Origin: Amycolatopsis sp. DSM 110486
GTDB lineage: Bacteria; Actinomycetota; Actinomycetes; Mycobacteriales; Pseudonocardiaceae
Reading direction: 5' to 3'
Length of the DNA: 64,000 bases
Assembly (NCBI RefSeq): GCF_019468465.1
Contig: NZ_CP080519.1
Coordinates: 10,409,001 to 10,473,000, forward strand
Position numbers and translations under genes: made by a program. The notes beneath the pieces were generated by a model. That model ran no database searches. It was not told the DNA's origin and was given only the letters and a program-made list of their open reading frames with translations. Shown here piece after piece: positions 5,761 through 13,727 of the stretch. The stretch's first letter is position 1; the number at the start of each line of letters is the position of its first letter.

Positions 5761-7533
5761 TCAGGGCAGCGTGTCCAGGAACGGCGCGTGCGCGTTCTGG
5801 AACGCCCAGCCCGAGAAGTGGTCCCAGTTGATCGACCACGTCATGAGCCCCCGCAGGCCCGGCACGGTGCCGCCGCGCAGGGTGTAGCCGCCGCAGCCGG
5901 TGCCCTTCGCCAGGCAGGTCAGGGCGGTCTGCACGTCGGCGGGGGCGGTGTAGCCGTTGCCCGCGTTGACGGTCGCCGGGACGCCGAGCGCGATCTGGTC
6001 GTCGCGCAGGCCGGGGAAGAACGCACCGCCGGCGACGGGGAAGCCGGCCTTGAGCATGTCGGTCATCGCGATGTGGAAGTCGGCGCCGCCCATGGTGTGG
6101 TACTGGTTGTCCAGCCCCATGACCGGCCCGGAGTTGTAGTCCTGGACGTGCAGCACGGTCAGCGAGTCGCGCAGGGCGTTGATCACCGGCAGGTACGCGC
6201 CGGTGCGCTGGTCGCCGGCCGACGAGCCGCCGTAGAACTGGTAGCCGACCTGCACGAAGAACGTCTCGGGCGCCATCGTGAGCACGAACCCGCTGCCGTA
6301 GCGGGCTTTCAGCGTTTTGAGGGCGGAGATCAGGTTGACCACGACGGGGGTGGTCGGGTTGCGGAAGTCGGTGTCGCCCGCGTTCAGTGACAGCGAGTGG
6401 CCCTCGAAGTCGACGTCGAGCCCGTCGAGGCCGTACTTGTCGATGATCGCGGAGACGGAGCTGACGAACGCGTCCCGCGCGGCCGCGGTGGTGAGCTGCA
6501 CCTGGCCCTTCTCGCCGCCGATGGAGATGAGCACCTTCTTGCCCTGCGCCTGCTTCGCGCGGATCGCCGCGATGAAGTCCGCGTCGCTCTCCACGCCGGC
6601 GCATTCAGTCGCCGGGCAGCGGTTGAAGCGGATGTCGCCGGACGTCGGCGTGGTCGGCTCGCCGAACGCGAGGTCGATGATGTCCCACGCGTCGGGCACG
6701 TCGGCCATGCGGACGTAGCCGGAGCCGTTGGCGAAGCTGGCGTGCAGGTAGCCGATGAGGGCGTGCTTCGGCAGGCCGGCGTTGGTGCAGCCGCCGGTGC
6801 TGCCCGAAACGGTGGCGCTGCGCGGCGACTCCCCCGCCGTGTTGTACGCGGCGACGGTGTAGCTGTGCGAGGTGCACGGCGACAGCCCGGTCAACGTCGC
6901 CGAAGTGCCGGTGACGGCCGTGCGCAGCGTGCCGTCCTCGTAGACGCGGTAGCCGGTCACGGTGCCCGCCGGCGCGGTCCACGTCAGGCCGATCGACGTG
7001 CTGGTGACCGCGCCGAGCTTGGGCGCTGCCGGCGCGGCGGGTGCGCCGGGGGTCCCGCCGCCCGGGCCGTCGAGGCTGACGTCGTCGGCGTAGTAGGTGC
7101 CGCCGCCGTACCAGCCGTGCAGGTAGAGCTGCGCGGACGTCTGGCTCGCGCCCGTGGTGAACGACAGCGCCAGGCGCGTGTAGTCACCTGAGCCCGTCCA
7201 CGTCGAAGGCCCTCCGGCGACCCCCAGGTACACCGGATTGCCCCGCACCCACGCCTCGACGGCGTAGGTCGTGTTCGGCCGCACAGACACTGTCTGGCTG
7301 CACTGCCCGGTGTCCGCCGCGGACGCCGTCACGGCCAGCGCCCCCGCCCCCGAACGCACCGGCGAGGCCACGGTGGCCGCCCCGCCCGCACACTCCCACC
7401 CGGCCGTCGACCCGCCGTCGAACCCGGGGTTGACCAGCAGGTTCGCGGCCCCGGCACTGCCGGGCACGGCCACGAGCCCACCCAGGGCCACGGCGAACGC
7501 GGCCAGGAACACGGACAGTCGGGAACGCCTCAT
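5761..7533 (-). CDS. Secreted chitinase, family GH18 with carbohydrate-binding and fibronectin III modules
   Basis: This is a 590-residue exported enzyme. In order it has a signal peptide (residues 1 to about 29, ending Ala-Gly-Ala-Ala), a beta-sandwich carbohydrate-binding module (about 31-156, starting Asn-Leu-Leu-Val-Asn-Pro-Gly-Phe), a fibronectin type III domain (about 168-248) and a GH18 barrel (about 256-590). The active-site motif Asp-Gly-Leu-Asp-Val-Asp-Phe-Glu is at 370-377 with Glu377 as acid/base, and a Ser-Ile-Gly-Gly strand is at 337-340. It should hydrolyse chitin outside the cell. The layout resembles Streptomyces ChiC/ChiD-like chitinases. Two DasR-like sites lie 33-70 bp upstream of the ATG at 7533, suggesting induction by N-acetylglucosamine derivatives together with the second chitinase at 9247. 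Confidence 0.92.
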   Translation of the reverse strand: MRRSRLSVFLAAFAVALGGLVAVPGSAGAANLLVNPGFDGGSTAGWECAGGAATVASPVRSGAGALAVTASAADTGQCSQTVSVRPNTTYAVEAWVRGNPVYLGVAGGPSTWTGSGDYTRLALSFTTGASQTSAQLYLHGWYGGGTYYADDVSLDGPGGGTPGAPAAPAAPKLGAVTSTSIGLTWTAPAGTVTGYRVYEDGTLRTAVTGTSATLTGLSPCTSHSYTVAAYNTAGESPRSATVSGSTGGCTNAGLPKHALIGYLHASFANGSGYVRMADVPDAWDIIDLAFGEPTTPTSGDIRFNRCPATECAGVESDADFIAAIRAKQAQGKKVLISIGGEKGQVQLTTAAARDAFVSSVSAIIDKYGLDGLDVDFEGHSLSLNAGDTDFRNPTTPVVVNLISALKTLKARYGSGFVLTMAPETFFVQVGYQFYGGSSAGDQRTGAYLPVINALRDSLTVLHVQDYNSGPVMGLDNQYHTMGGADFHIAMTDMLKAGFPVAGGAFFPGLRDDQIALGVPATVNAGNGYTAPADVQTALTCLAKGTGCGGYTLRGGTVPGLRGLMTWSINWDHFSGWAFQNAHAPFLDTLP

Positions 7534-7565
7534 CGCGTACCTCCGGCTTCGGCGGGGAGGTGCCT

Positions 7566-7580
7566 ATTGTCTGGACCAAT
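7566..7580. promoter_or_regulatory. DasR-like (dre) site 1 upstream of the first chitinase gene
   Basis: Read on the minus strand, ATTGGTCCAGACAAT matches the dre consensus (about A-C/G-TGGTCTAGACCA-C/G-T) at the central TGGTC and AGAC halves. DasR is the GntR-family repressor of chitin and N-acetylglucosamine genes in actinomycetes. Confidence 0.55.
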
Positions 7581-7585
7581 GCGTG

Positions 7586-7601
7586 AAATGTCCAGACCAC
7601 T
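7586..7601. promoter_or_regulatory. DasR-like (dre) site 2 upstream of the first chitinase gene
   Basis: AAATGTCCAGACCACT matches the dre consensus at 12 of 16 positions, including a perfect AGACCACT right half. It lies beside site 1, about 20 bp centre to centre. Confidence 0.55.
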
Positions 7602-7662
7602 TCCCGAAGCCCACCCGGACGCCGAGCCGCGGCCGGGGCTTCCCCCGGGTACGGGGGCTAGG

Positions 7663-7668
7663 TAGAGT
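7663..7668 (+). promoter_or_regulatory. -10 box TAGAGT for a probable leaderless padR-type gene
   Basis: TAGAGT is followed by 6 bases and then the ATG at 7675, with no ribosome-binding site, which fits a leaderless transcript. Confidence 0.45.
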
Positions 7669-7674
7669 TCTTGC

Positions 7675-8007
7675 ATGGCCGGTCCCCGGATGACCCTCCC
7701 GACCCAGCTGGTGCTCCACGCGCTGCTGCGGGAACCCGCCCAGGAGCTGTACGGGCTCGAGATCTGCGCTGTCGCCGGGCTGCCCAGCGGCACGATCCAC
7801 CCGATCCTCGCGCGCCTCGAGAAGGCGGGCTGGCTGCGGTCGCGGTGGGAGGAAGCGGATCCGTCGGAGGCGGGCCGGCCGCGGCGGCGCTACTACCGGC
7901 TCGACCCCGACGGCCTCGAGGCAGCTCGGGAAGCGTTGCACAGCGCGGAAACCTCGGCGCGCGCGTTGACGCGGCTGCGCCCGGGCCTGGCGGGGGACGC
8001 GCGGTGA
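7675..8007 (+). CDS. PadR family transcriptional regulator
   Basis: This is a 110-residue PadR-type winged helix protein. The helix-turn-helix spans about residues 8-80, with Tyr-Gly-Leu-Glu-Ile, then Ser-Gly-Thr-Ile-His-Pro-Ile-Leu-Ala-Arg-Leu-Glu as the recognition helix, and a Gly-Arg-Pro-Arg-Arg-Arg-Tyr-Tyr-Arg-Leu wing. It is short, with only a brief C-terminal dimerisation helix. The next gene starts with a GTG that overlaps its stop (GTGA at 8004-8007), so the two proteins are translationally coupled. PadR regulators often sit directly before the gene they control. The start is the ATG at 7675, consistent with the -10 box 6 bases upstream. Confidence 0.9.
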   Translation: MAGPRMTLPTQLVLHALLREPAQELYGLEICAVAGLPSGTIHPILARLEKAGWLRSRWEEADPSEAGRPRRRYYRLDPDGLEAAREALHSAETSARALTRLRPGLAGDAR

Positions 8008-8621
8008 ACCCGCCGCTCGACTTGCTGCTCGGGCTGGACCGGCTGCTCGGCCGGACCCATGATCGCGTCGCAGCGAAGCTGCTTCCCTACCTGAGCAGCT
8101 CGCACCGCGTGATCGACCTGCCGCTCGTCGGCGGGCGGCTCGACGACCTGTGCCGCGAGCTCGACGTGACGGGCGACCTCGCGGGCGCCGCCGAGCTGGG
8201 ACCCGCGCTCGGCAACGCCCGCGCCTACGCGTGGCGCGCGCTGGCGCTGGTCGGCGAGGGCACCGGGCGCGACGACCACGACCTCGCGCGCCGCTGCGTG
8301 ATCGAGGTGGTGGACCAGCTCTGCGCGGCGCGCACGGACGTGGCCGCCGTGCTCTCCGACCACGGGTTCGGCTCGCGGCGTCCCCGCTGGCGCGGGTGGG
8401 CGGGACCGGCGGCGAGCCCGGCGCAGGTGATCGCGTTCTCCCGCGTGACGGCCACGTGCGCGGCGGCGCTGCTGCCGGCCGGGAGCCGGGCCGAGTACGC
8501 CGAGCTGTTCCTCTCGGAGCTGCACGACCTCGCCCGGACCAGGAGCGGCCACTGGGCGCAGATCCGGTACGCGTGCCGGGTCCTGGTGCGCGCACCCCGG
8601 CTGCGGCGCGCGCTGGGCTGA
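8004..8621 (+). CDS. Hypothetical protein coupled to the PadR gene
   Basis: This 205-residue protein is of no family I can name. It starts at a GTG inside the PadR stop (GTGA). It is mainly alpha-helical and rich in Arg and Ala, with no signal peptide and no clear membrane segment. The last 45 residues (Tyr-Ala-Glu-Leu-Phe-Leu-Ser-Glu-Leu ... Val-Arg-Ala-Pro-Arg-Leu-Arg-Arg-Ala-Leu) resemble a C-terminal stretch seen in other actinobacterial proteins encoded next to PadR or sigma-factor genes. Overlap with the regulator suggests a shared role, for example as a co-sensor or the regulated target. Codon use matches the neighbours, so the reading frame is believable even without a known homologue. 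Confidence 0.75.
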   Translation: MNPPLDLLLGLDRLLGRTHDRVAAKLLPYLSSSHRVIDLPLVGGRLDDLCRELDVTGDLAGAAELGPALGNARAYAWRALALVGEGTGRDDHDLARRCVIEVVDQLCAARTDVAAVLSDHGFGSRRPRWRGWAGPAASPAQVIAFSRVTATCAAALLPAGSRAEYAELFLSELHDLARTRSGHWAQIRYACRVLVRAPRLRRALG

Positions 8622-8707
8622 GCCCCGGCGGGTCGCCGGTGACACCGGTGAGCGGGCGAAATAGGCTGAGCCCCGTCCGAAGGTCCACGAACGGAGAGTG
8701 CCGGCTG

Positions 8708-9022
8708 ATGTCCGACAGCTACATCGCAGCGATCGTCCCCTCGCCCGAGGCCGGGGTGCGGCTGCGCCCCGAGGGAGGCGAGCTGCCGACCGACGCGAAC
8801 GACGTCAACCTGCTCGGGATGGCCATCGCGCTGGCGCTCGGGCGGGCCGGGTACGAGCACCACCCCGAGCCGCGCGACCCGCAGCTGCAGACGCTCGACG
8901 CGCTCATCGCCGGCGACACCGTGATGCCGTGGCTCCGGCCCGGTGGCGCGACCGACGAGCAGCAGCTCACGTGCACCCGCGGCGCCGGCGGCGCGTGGCG
9001 CTGCGAGGTCAAGCCCGCCTGA
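8708..9022 (+). CDS. Small hypothetical protein
   Basis: This 104-residue protein starts at the ATG at 8708, with a GGAGAG ribosome-binding site (about 8693-8698) about 9 bases upstream. It has no signal peptide or membrane segment. It is acidic in its first half and has two cysteines near the C-terminus (Thr-Cys-Thr and Arg-Cys-Glu). I do not recognise a family. A dense third-position GC pattern and the good ribosome-binding site support a real gene. It stands alone between the PadR pair and the second chitinase. Confidence 0.65.
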   Translation: MSDSYIAAIVPSPEAGVRLRPEGGELPTDANDVNLLGMAIALALGRAGYEHHPEPRDPQLQTLDALIAGDTVMPWLRPGGATDEQQLTCTRGAGGAWRCEVKPA

Positions 9023-9068
9023 TCCAAGCCGGGGACTCGTCCGCGGCACGTTCGAGCGGCGGCCTGTT

Positions 9069-9108
9069 CCCGAGCGGGGCCAGAACCACCCGAGCGGGGC
9101 CAGAACCA
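9069..9108. repeat. Two perfect tandem copies of a 20-bp unit
   Basis: The unit CCCGAGCGGGGCCAGAACCA occurs at 9069-9088 and again immediately at 9089-9108, in the 224-bp gap before the second chitinase. It is non-coding and possibly a recent slippage duplication. Confidence 0.8.
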
Positions 9109-9188
9109 GGAGCCCCGCCCGTGCCCGCGCGTCGACCTGGTCAAAACGGGCCGCGTTGCTGCCCGCTCTCACGGCGAACCCTGTCCCC

Positions 9189-9204
9189 ATTGGTCTGGAC
9201 CTGT
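9189..9204. promoter_or_regulatory. DasR-like (dre) site upstream of the second chitinase gene
   Basis: ATTGGTCTGGACCTGT matches the dre consensus at 13 of 16 positions, the best match in the window. It lies 43 bp before the start codon at 9247. Confidence 0.65.
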
Positions 9205-9246
9205 TAGCGTCCGGCGGTCTTCTTCCCCCGTCGAAGGGAAACGATC

Positions 9247-10476
9247 GTGCTGAGACGTCTGGTCACGGCCGGGGCCGGGGTGGCCCTGGTGCTCGCCTCG
9301 CTCGCGGCGCCGAGCTCGGCGACCACACTGGCACCTACCCCAGCGGCAGCGAACCACCAGCAGGACCACAAGGTCATGGCCTACTTCGCCGACTGGGACG
9401 TGTACGCCCGCAATTACCACGTCAAGGACATCGAGACCTCCGGCTCCGCCGCGAAGCTCACCCACATCAACTACGCGTTCGGCACCGTCTCCGCGGGCCA
9501 GTGCGCGTTCGGCGACGAGTGGGCCGACGCCGACCAGCCCTACGACGCCGCGACGAGCGTCGACGGGCAGGCCGACAGCGCGGAACCCGGCGCGTTGCAC
9601 GGCAGCTTCAACCAGCTCCTGCAGCTCAAGAAGCTGCACCCGAACTTGAAGATCCTGTGGTCGTTCGGCGGCTGGACGTTCTCCCCCGGCTTCACCGAGG
9701 CGGCGAAAGACCCCGCGAAGTTCGCGGACTCCTGCTACGCCCTCGTGAACGACCCGCGCTGGGCCGGGCTCTTCGACGGCATCGACGTCGACTGGGAGTA
9801 CCCCAACGCGTGCGGCCTCGAGTGCGACGCCAGCGGCCCGGACGCCTTCACCAAGGTCGTCCAGGCGCTGCGCGCCAAGTTCGGGAAGCAGCTCGTGACC
9901 GCGGCGATCACCGCGGACGGCACGCCCGGCGGCAAGATCGACGCCACCGACTACGCGGGCGCGAGCCGCTACCTCGACTGGTACAACGTGATGACCTACG
10001 ACTACTTCGTCGCCGGCGCCACCCCGACCGGTCCCACCGCGCCGCATTCGCCGCTGCGCTCGTACTACGGCATTCCCACCGCGGGGTTCTACGCCGACGC
10101 CGCCGTCCAGAAGCTGCGCCGTGACGGCGTGCCGTCGGCGAAGCTGTTGCTGGGCCTCGGGTTCTACGGCCGCGGCTGGGACGGCGTCACGCAGAAGCAG
10201 CCCGGCGGCACCGCGACCGGCCCGGTGAAGGGCACCACCACGGGTGAGGACGGCGTGGAGGACTACAAGGTCCTCAAGACCACGTGCCCGTCCAACGGCC
10301 TCATCGCCGGCACCGCTTACGCGAAGTGCGGCTCGCAGTGGTGGAGCTACGACACCCCCGCGACGGCGTCGGCCAAGGCCGGCTACGCGAAGTCGCAGGG
10401 GCTCGGTGGCGTCTTCGCGTGGGAGCTCTCCGGCGACACCACGAACGCCGAACTGCTCAGCGCGATCGCCCGCTGA
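9247..10476 (+). CDS. Secreted chitinase, family GH18 (single-domain)
   Basis: This is a 409-residue exported chitinase. A signal peptide (about residues 1-26) is followed directly by a GH18 barrel with no extra binding module. The motifs are Ser-Phe-Gly-Gly-Trp at 139-143, Asp-Gly-Ile-Asp-Val-Asp-Trp-Glu-Tyr-Pro from 177 with Glu184 as acid/base, and Met-Thr-Tyr-Asp-Tyr at 249-253. The loop after strand 7 fits the chitinase insertion domain of subfamily A enzymes, which are usually processive. The start is GTG at 9247, with a GAAGGG ribosome-binding site. It differs in architecture from the chitinase at 5761 and shares a DasR-like site, so the two probably act together on chitin. A strong hairpin follows the stop. 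Confidence 0.93.
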   Translation: MLRRLVTAGAGVALVLASLAAPSSATTLAPTPAAANHQQDHKVMAYFADWDVYARNYHVKDIETSGSAAKLTHINYAFGTVSAGQCAFGDEWADADQPYDAATSVDGQADSAEPGALHGSFNQLLQLKKLHPNLKILWSFGGWTFSPGFTEAAKDPAKFADSCYALVNDPRWAGLFDGIDVDWEYPNACGLECDASGPDAFTKVVQALRAKFGKQLVTAAITADGTPGGKIDATDYAGASRYLDWYNVMTYDYFVAGATPTGPTAPHSPLRSYYGIPTAGFYADAAVQKLRRDGVPSAKLLLGLGFYGRGWDGVTQKQPGGTATGPVKGTTTGEDGVEDYKVLKTTCPSNGLIAGTAYAKCGSQWWSYDTPATASAKAGYAKSQGLGGVFAWELSGDTTNAELLSAIAR

Positions 10477-10482
10477 TCACCG

Positions 10483-10513
10483 CCGGGGCCCGGGCCACGA
10501 GCCCGGGCCCCGG
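10483..10513 (+). terminator. Hairpin terminator after the second chitinase gene
   Basis: A perfect 13-bp GC stem (10483-10495 with 10501-10513) with a 5-base loop begins 7 bases after the stop. A short A-rich stretch, not a T-run, follows. Confidence 0.75.
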
Positions 10514-10562
10514 TGAAAAGCCCGTCGTTGTCCGGTTCGGACCGCTCTGCGAATACTGGGTG

Positions 10563-11612
10563 ATGCCCGAAGACCCCGCTGAAGCCATGGCCGCGCGCGT
10601 GTTCGACGCCGCCGTCGCGACTTCCGACGTCATCGCCATCGCGCTCGGCGACCGCCTCGGCTACTACCGCTCCCTCGCCGGCGGCGACCGCACGCCCGCC
10701 CAGCTCGCGGAGACGACCGGCACCGACGAGCGATGCGCCCGCGAATGGCTCGAACAGCAGGCAGTGTCGGGGTTCCTGGAGGTCACGGGCACCGACACCG
10801 AACGGCACTACCGCTTCGCCCCCGGCGCCGAGACGGTGCTCGCCGACCAGGACTCACTCGCCTACCTCAGCCCGCTCGCGCGCCAGCTCGTGAGCGCCGC
10901 CGGGCACGTGCCCGAGGTCGCGGAGGCGTTCCGCACCGGCCACGGCTTCCCGTGGGCAGGCTACGGCGCCGACATGCGCGAATCTCAGGCGGCGCTCAAC
11001 CGTCCGGGTTTCCTGCACCTGCTGGCGCCCCAGTGGTTGCCCGCGATGCCCGACGTGCTCGCGCGCCTGGCCGACGGACCGTCGCGCGTCGCCGACATCG
11101 GCTGCGGTGGCGGCTGGGCGGCGATCGCCCTGGCGCGCGCGTTCCCCCAGACCCACGTCGACGCGTACGACCTCGACCAAGCCTCAGTGGATCTCGCCCG
11201 GACCAACGTCGCCGAAGCCGGCCTCGCCGACCGGATCACCGTGCACCGCCAGGACATCGGCACGGTCGAGGCCGAGCCGTACGACCTCGTGATGGCCTTC
11301 GAATGCCTCCACGACCTGCCCTACCCCGTCCGCGCGCTCGCGGCGATGCGCGGCCTCGGCGGGACGGTGCTCGTGGCCGACATGAAGGTCGCCGACGAGT
11401 TCACCGCACCCGGCGACGCCGTCGAGCGGCTGATGTACGGCTTCAGCGTGTCGATCTGCCTGCCCGACAGCATGAGCAGCCCGAGCTCGGCCGCCACCGG
11501 CACCGCGATCCGCCGCTCGACCGTCGAGGCGTATGCGCGCGAAGCCGGGTTCGACCGCGTCGAGACCCTGCCGATCGACCACGACATGTGGCGCTTCTAC
11601 CGGCTGGGCTGA
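10563..11612 (+). CDS. Class I SAM-dependent methyltransferase with N-terminal winged helix
   Basis: This is a 349-residue protein. Residues about 8-85 form a winged-helix dimerisation domain of the kind found in O-methyltransferases and in mycobacterial transcriptional-regulator-like methyltransferases. Residues about 170-300 form a SAM-binding Rossmann fold with Asp-Ile-Gly-Cys-Gly-Gly-Gly at 178-184 and an Ala-Tyr-Asp-Leu-Asp acidic loop some 22 residues later. The C-terminal part carries Asp-Met-Lys-Val-Ala-Asp after the sheet. The substrate is unknown. The ATG at 10563 is chosen because it begins the conserved domain; a GTG lies immediately before it and no good ribosome-binding site is visible. 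It converges on the acyl-CoA ligase gene with only 5 bases between the stops. Confidence 0.85.
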   Translation: MPEDPAEAMAARVFDAAVATSDVIAIALGDRLGYYRSLAGGDRTPAQLAETTGTDERCAREWLEQQAVSGFLEVTGTDTERHYRFAPGAETVLADQDSLAYLSPLARQLVSAAGHVPEVAEAFRTGHGFPWAGYGADMRESQAALNRPGFLHLLAPQWLPAMPDVLARLADGPSRVADIGCGGGWAAIALARAFPQTHVDAYDLDQASVDLARTNVAEAGLADRITVHRQDIGTVEAEPYDLVMAFECLHDLPYPVRALAAMRGLGGTVLVADMKVADEFTAPGDAVERLMYGFSVSICLPDSMSSPSSAATGTAIRRSTVEAYAREAGFDRVETLPIDHDMWRFYRLG

Positions 11613-11617
11613 GGTGT

Positions 11618-13183
11618 TCACTGGATGCGTCGCTCCACGCCGGCCCAGGCCTTTTCGCGCAGCACGTACTTCTGGATCTTCCCGGTCGACGTCTTCGGCA
11701 GGTCCCCGAACGTCACCGACTTCGGCGCCTTGAACCGCGCCAGCCGCTCGCGCACGAACTCGACGATTTCCGCCTCCGTGGCGCTCTCGCCGTCGCGCAA
11801 GGTCACGTACGCGGCGGGCACCTCGCCCCAGCGCTCGTCCGGCACGGCGACCACGGCCACCTCCAGCACGGCCGGATGCTCGGCGATCGCCTGTTCCACC
11901 TCCACCGACGCGATGTTCTCACCGCCGGAGATGATCACGTCCTTGCTGCGGTCGCGCAGTTCGACGTAGCCGTCCGGGTGCACGACGCCGAGGTCGCCGG
12001 TGCGGAACCAGCCGTCGGGAACGGCGGCGCGCGTCGCTTCGGGATCGTCGAGGTAGCCGAGCATGACGTTGTTGCCGCGCAAGGCGATCTGGCCGACGGT
12101 GGCGCCGTCGGCGGGCACGTCGGTGCCGTCGTCGGCGATCACGCGGGCGGTGCAGGAGATCATGTTGCCCACGCCCTGGCGTGCCTTGAGCCGCGCCTGT
12201 TCCTGCTCGTCGAGCGCGTTCCACTCCGGGCGCCAGTCGCAGATCATCGCCGGGCCGTAGGTTTCGGTCAGGCCGTAGAGGTGCGTCACGTCGAAGCCGA
12301 GCTCGCTCATGCGCCGCAGGATCGCGGGCGACGGCGGCGCTCCCCCGGTGGCGACGCGCACCGTCGTCTCGACCGGTGCCGCTTCCGGGGCGTAGGCGAG
12401 CATCGACAGCACCGTCGGCGCGCCGTTGAGGTGCGTCACGCCCTGTTCGCGGATGAGCTGCCACACCCGGGCGGGCTCGACCTTCGGCAGGCACACGTGC
12501 GTGGCCGCGGCCGCCGTGACCGCCCACGGGAAGCACCAGCCGTTGCAGTGGAACATCGGCAGCGTCCACAGGTGCACGGCCGAGGGCGACAGGCCGGTGT
12601 GCCCGACCATCGCCAGCGCCTGCAGGTACGCGCCGCGATGGCTGTAGAGCACGCCTTTCGGCCGGCCGGTGGTGCCGGAGGTGTAGTTGATCGACAGCAC
12701 GGACCGCTCGTCCTCGGGCGTGATCGCCAGCGGCTCGGCGGCCGCGAGCAGCCGTTCGTACTCCTCACCCGTGCGGATCCGGCGCGGCGCGGTTTCGGAC
12801 AGCAGCCCGACGGCGTCCTCGACGAGCTCGTCGAACACCGGGTCGTGCACCAGCACCGCCGCCCCCGAGTGCTCCAGGATGTAGGCGATCTCCCGCGCCG
12901 CGAGCCGCGTGTTCACCGCGACGAGCGGCACGCCCGCCCACGGCACCCCGAAGTTGGCCTCGAGGAGAACGTGGGTGTTGGGCGCCAGCACGGCCACCGG
13001 CCGCCCGTCCGCGAGCGGCGCCAATGCCCCGGCCAGCCGGCGGCATCGCTCGTGCAGCTCCGTGTAGGTCCAGCGGTCTTCACCGTCGACCACGGCGATC
13101 CGCTCCCCGTGCGCGGCCGCTGCGCGGTCGAGGTAGGCGGTCGGGGTGAGCGGCTCGTACGACAGGGTGCTGATGGAGTCCAC
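11618..13183 (-). CDS. Acyl-CoA synthetase (AMP-forming, medium/long-chain fatty acid type)
   Basis: This is a 521-residue adenylate-forming ligase that activates a carboxylic acid with ATP and joins it to CoA. The phosphate-binding Tyr-Thr-Ser-Gly-Thr-Thr-Gly-Arg-Pro-Lys-Gly is at 167-177. A His-Leu-Tyr-Gly-Leu-Thr-Glu-Thr-Tyr-Gly motif lies in the middle, an Arg-Thr-Gly-Asp-Leu-Gly near 400, and a C-terminal Thr-Ser-Thr-Gly-Lys-Ile-Gln-Lys with the catalytic lysine. The overall pattern resembles AlkK/FadD-like medium-chain enzymes of actinobacteria. The chain length is a guess. It begins at the GTG at 13183, 52 bases after the lipoprotein stop, so the two could be cotranscribed. Confidence 0.9.
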   Translation of the reverse strand: MDSISTLSYEPLTPTAYLDRAAAAHGERIAVVDGEDRWTYTELHERCRRLAGALAPLADGRPVAVLAPNTHVLLEANFGVPWAGVPLVAVNTRLAAREIAYILEHSGAAVLVHDPVFDELVEDAVGLLSETAPRRIRTGEEYERLLAAAEPLAITPEDERSVLSINYTSGTTGRPKGVLYSHRGAYLQALAMVGHTGLSPSAVHLWTLPMFHCNGWCFPWAVTAAAATHVCLPKVEPARVWQLIREQGVTHLNGAPTVLSMLAYAPEAAPVETTVRVATGGAPPSPAILRRMSELGFDVTHLYGLTETYGPAMICDWRPEWNALDEQEQARLKARQGVGNMISCTARVIADDGTDVPADGATVGQIALRGNNVMLGYLDDPEATRAAVPDGWFRTGDLGVVHPDGYVELRDRSKDVIISGGENIASVEVEQAIAEHPAVLEVAVVAVPDERWGEVPAAYVTLRDGESATEAEIVEFVRERLARFKAPKSVTFGDLPKTSTGKIQKYVLREKAWAGVERRIQ

Positions 13184-13235
13184 GGATTCCTCTCCCGGCT
13201 TCGGCGACGGTGCCGCAGAAGAGAATAGGCCGCGC

Positions 13236-13727
13236 TCAGCCTCCGAAACCGGGAATGTGAGGCACGAGTGACTCCGGCGGCGGCCCGGGCGGCCCCGAAA
13301 CCAGCTGCACCACGGCCCCGACCGCCGACGCCCCCGTCAGCCGCACCGCGAGCACCCCGGTCTGCGCATCCGGCTGCGGCACGTCACCGGAGTAGCACGC
13401 CGACCCGCCCCCACCCTCGTAGAACGTCGAGACACAGCCGGTGGTCAGGTTCCCGGAGCCGCTGCCGTGCGCGCCCTTGAGCTCGTAGTCCACACCGCCG
13501 GGCCCGATGCGGGTGATCGCCAGCGTGTCGACGTTGCCGCGCCCACCGGCCGGAAGGTCGACCGGCTTCGTCACGAGCACTTCGCAGTTGCCGTCGGCGC
13601 AGGCGGCGTAGTTCCGCCCGTCGGCCGCGTTCGGCAGTGCCCCACCGGCGGGGTGTGCCTGGCCGGTTGTGCTGGTACTGCAGCCGGCGACCGCCAGCAG
13701 CAACGGGGTGAGCCATTTGCGGTTCAT
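13236..13727 (-). CDS. Small secreted lipoprotein of unknown function
   Basis: This 163-residue protein has a short lipoprotein signal, ending in the lipobox Leu-Ala-Val-Ala-Gly-Cys with Cys16 as the lipidation site. The mature part is Gly- and Ser-rich and has five further cysteines that could form disulfides (Ala-Cys-Ala-Asp-Gly-Asn-Cys, Gly-Cys-Val-Ser and Ser-Ala-Cys-Tyr-Ser among them), ending in a proline-rich tail. It should be anchored on the outer face of the membrane. No family is recognised. It lies upstream of the acyl-CoA ligase in the same direction, and downstream of the HtrA gene and its repeated 3' tails. Confidence 0.8.
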   Translation of the reverse strand: MNRKWLTPLLLAVAGCSTSTTGQAHPAGGALPNAADGRNYAACADGNCEVLVTKPVDLPAGGRGNVDTLAITRIGPGGVDYELKGAHGSGSGNLTTGCVSTFYEGGGGSACYSGDVPQPDAQTGVLAVRLTGASAVGAVVQLVSGPPGPPPESLVPHIPGFGG

